The notes beneath the pieces are model-generated. The model saw only the letters and a list, made by a program, of their open reading frames with translations, did not search any database and was not told where the DNA came from. Below are positions 5,980 through 5,984 of a stretch of 5,984 nt of DNA, in pieces (the stretch's first letter is position 1; the number at the start of each line of letters is the position of its first letter). The DNA is from an uncultured Clostridia bacterium. GTDB lineage: Bacteria; Bacillota; Clostridia; Christensenellales; UBA3700. The stretch covers positions 1 to 5,984 of the forward strand of contig CAMWSW010000063.1 in NCBI GenBank assembly GCA_947176975.1, in the 5' to 3' direction. The translations under genes and the position numbers were made by a program.

Positions 5980-5984
5980 ATACC

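Overview
The window holds one co-oriented gene cluster, read entirely on the minus strand. It is an almost complete de novo pyrimidine (UMP) biosynthesis operon. In transcription order, from right to left, it runs pyrB (aspartate transcarbamylase), pyrC (dihydroorotase), pyrF (OMP decarboxylase), pyrK and pyrD (the two subunits of a class 1B dihydroorotate dehydrogenase) and pyrE (orotate phosphoribosyltransferase). The start of a trimeric-type purine nucleoside phosphorylase gene follows and is cut by the left edge. No plus-strand gene is supported.

The make-up points to an anaerobic member of the Firmicutes, most likely a clostridial lineage. The signs are the pyrF-pyrK-pyrD-pyrE order, the PyrD/PyrK pair (NAD-linked DHODH with FAD and a [2Fe-2S] cluster), the ~300-residue subfamily-2 OMP decarboxylase, a PyrE with a C-terminal CPLC motif, and strong AGGAGG-type ribosome binding sites. 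I cannot name a genus. This placement is inference from gene families and order.

Layout: most junctions are tight. They are pyrC/pyrF 18 bp, pyrF/pyrK 11 bp, pyrK/pyrD a 4-bp ATGA overlap, and pyrE/PNP a 1-bp TAATG overlap. Two junctions are loose, pyrB/pyrC (192 bp) and pyrD/pyrE (184 bp), and each contains a palindromic repeat-like element. The pyrD/pyrE element belongs to a recognisable, very widespread bacterial palindrome type (TCATTCTGAGCGAAG...CGAAGAATCT). The pyrB/pyrC element has a long outer stem enclosing several small hairpins, and it pairs better as plus-strand RNA than as operon-sense RNA.

Function: PyrB joins carbamoyl phosphate to aspartate, PyrC closes the ring to dihydroorotate, PyrDK oxidises it to orotate, PyrE adds the ribose phosphate from PRPP, and PyrF decarboxylates OMP to UMP. 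The carAB genes, a pyrI regulatory subunit gene and a pyrR regulator are not in the window. The operon promoter and any attenuator would lie beyond the right edge, and no terminator is visible. The coding part is ordinary core metabolism. The points worth a second look are the two intergenic elements and the coupling of a purine salvage gene to the end of the pyrimidine operon.
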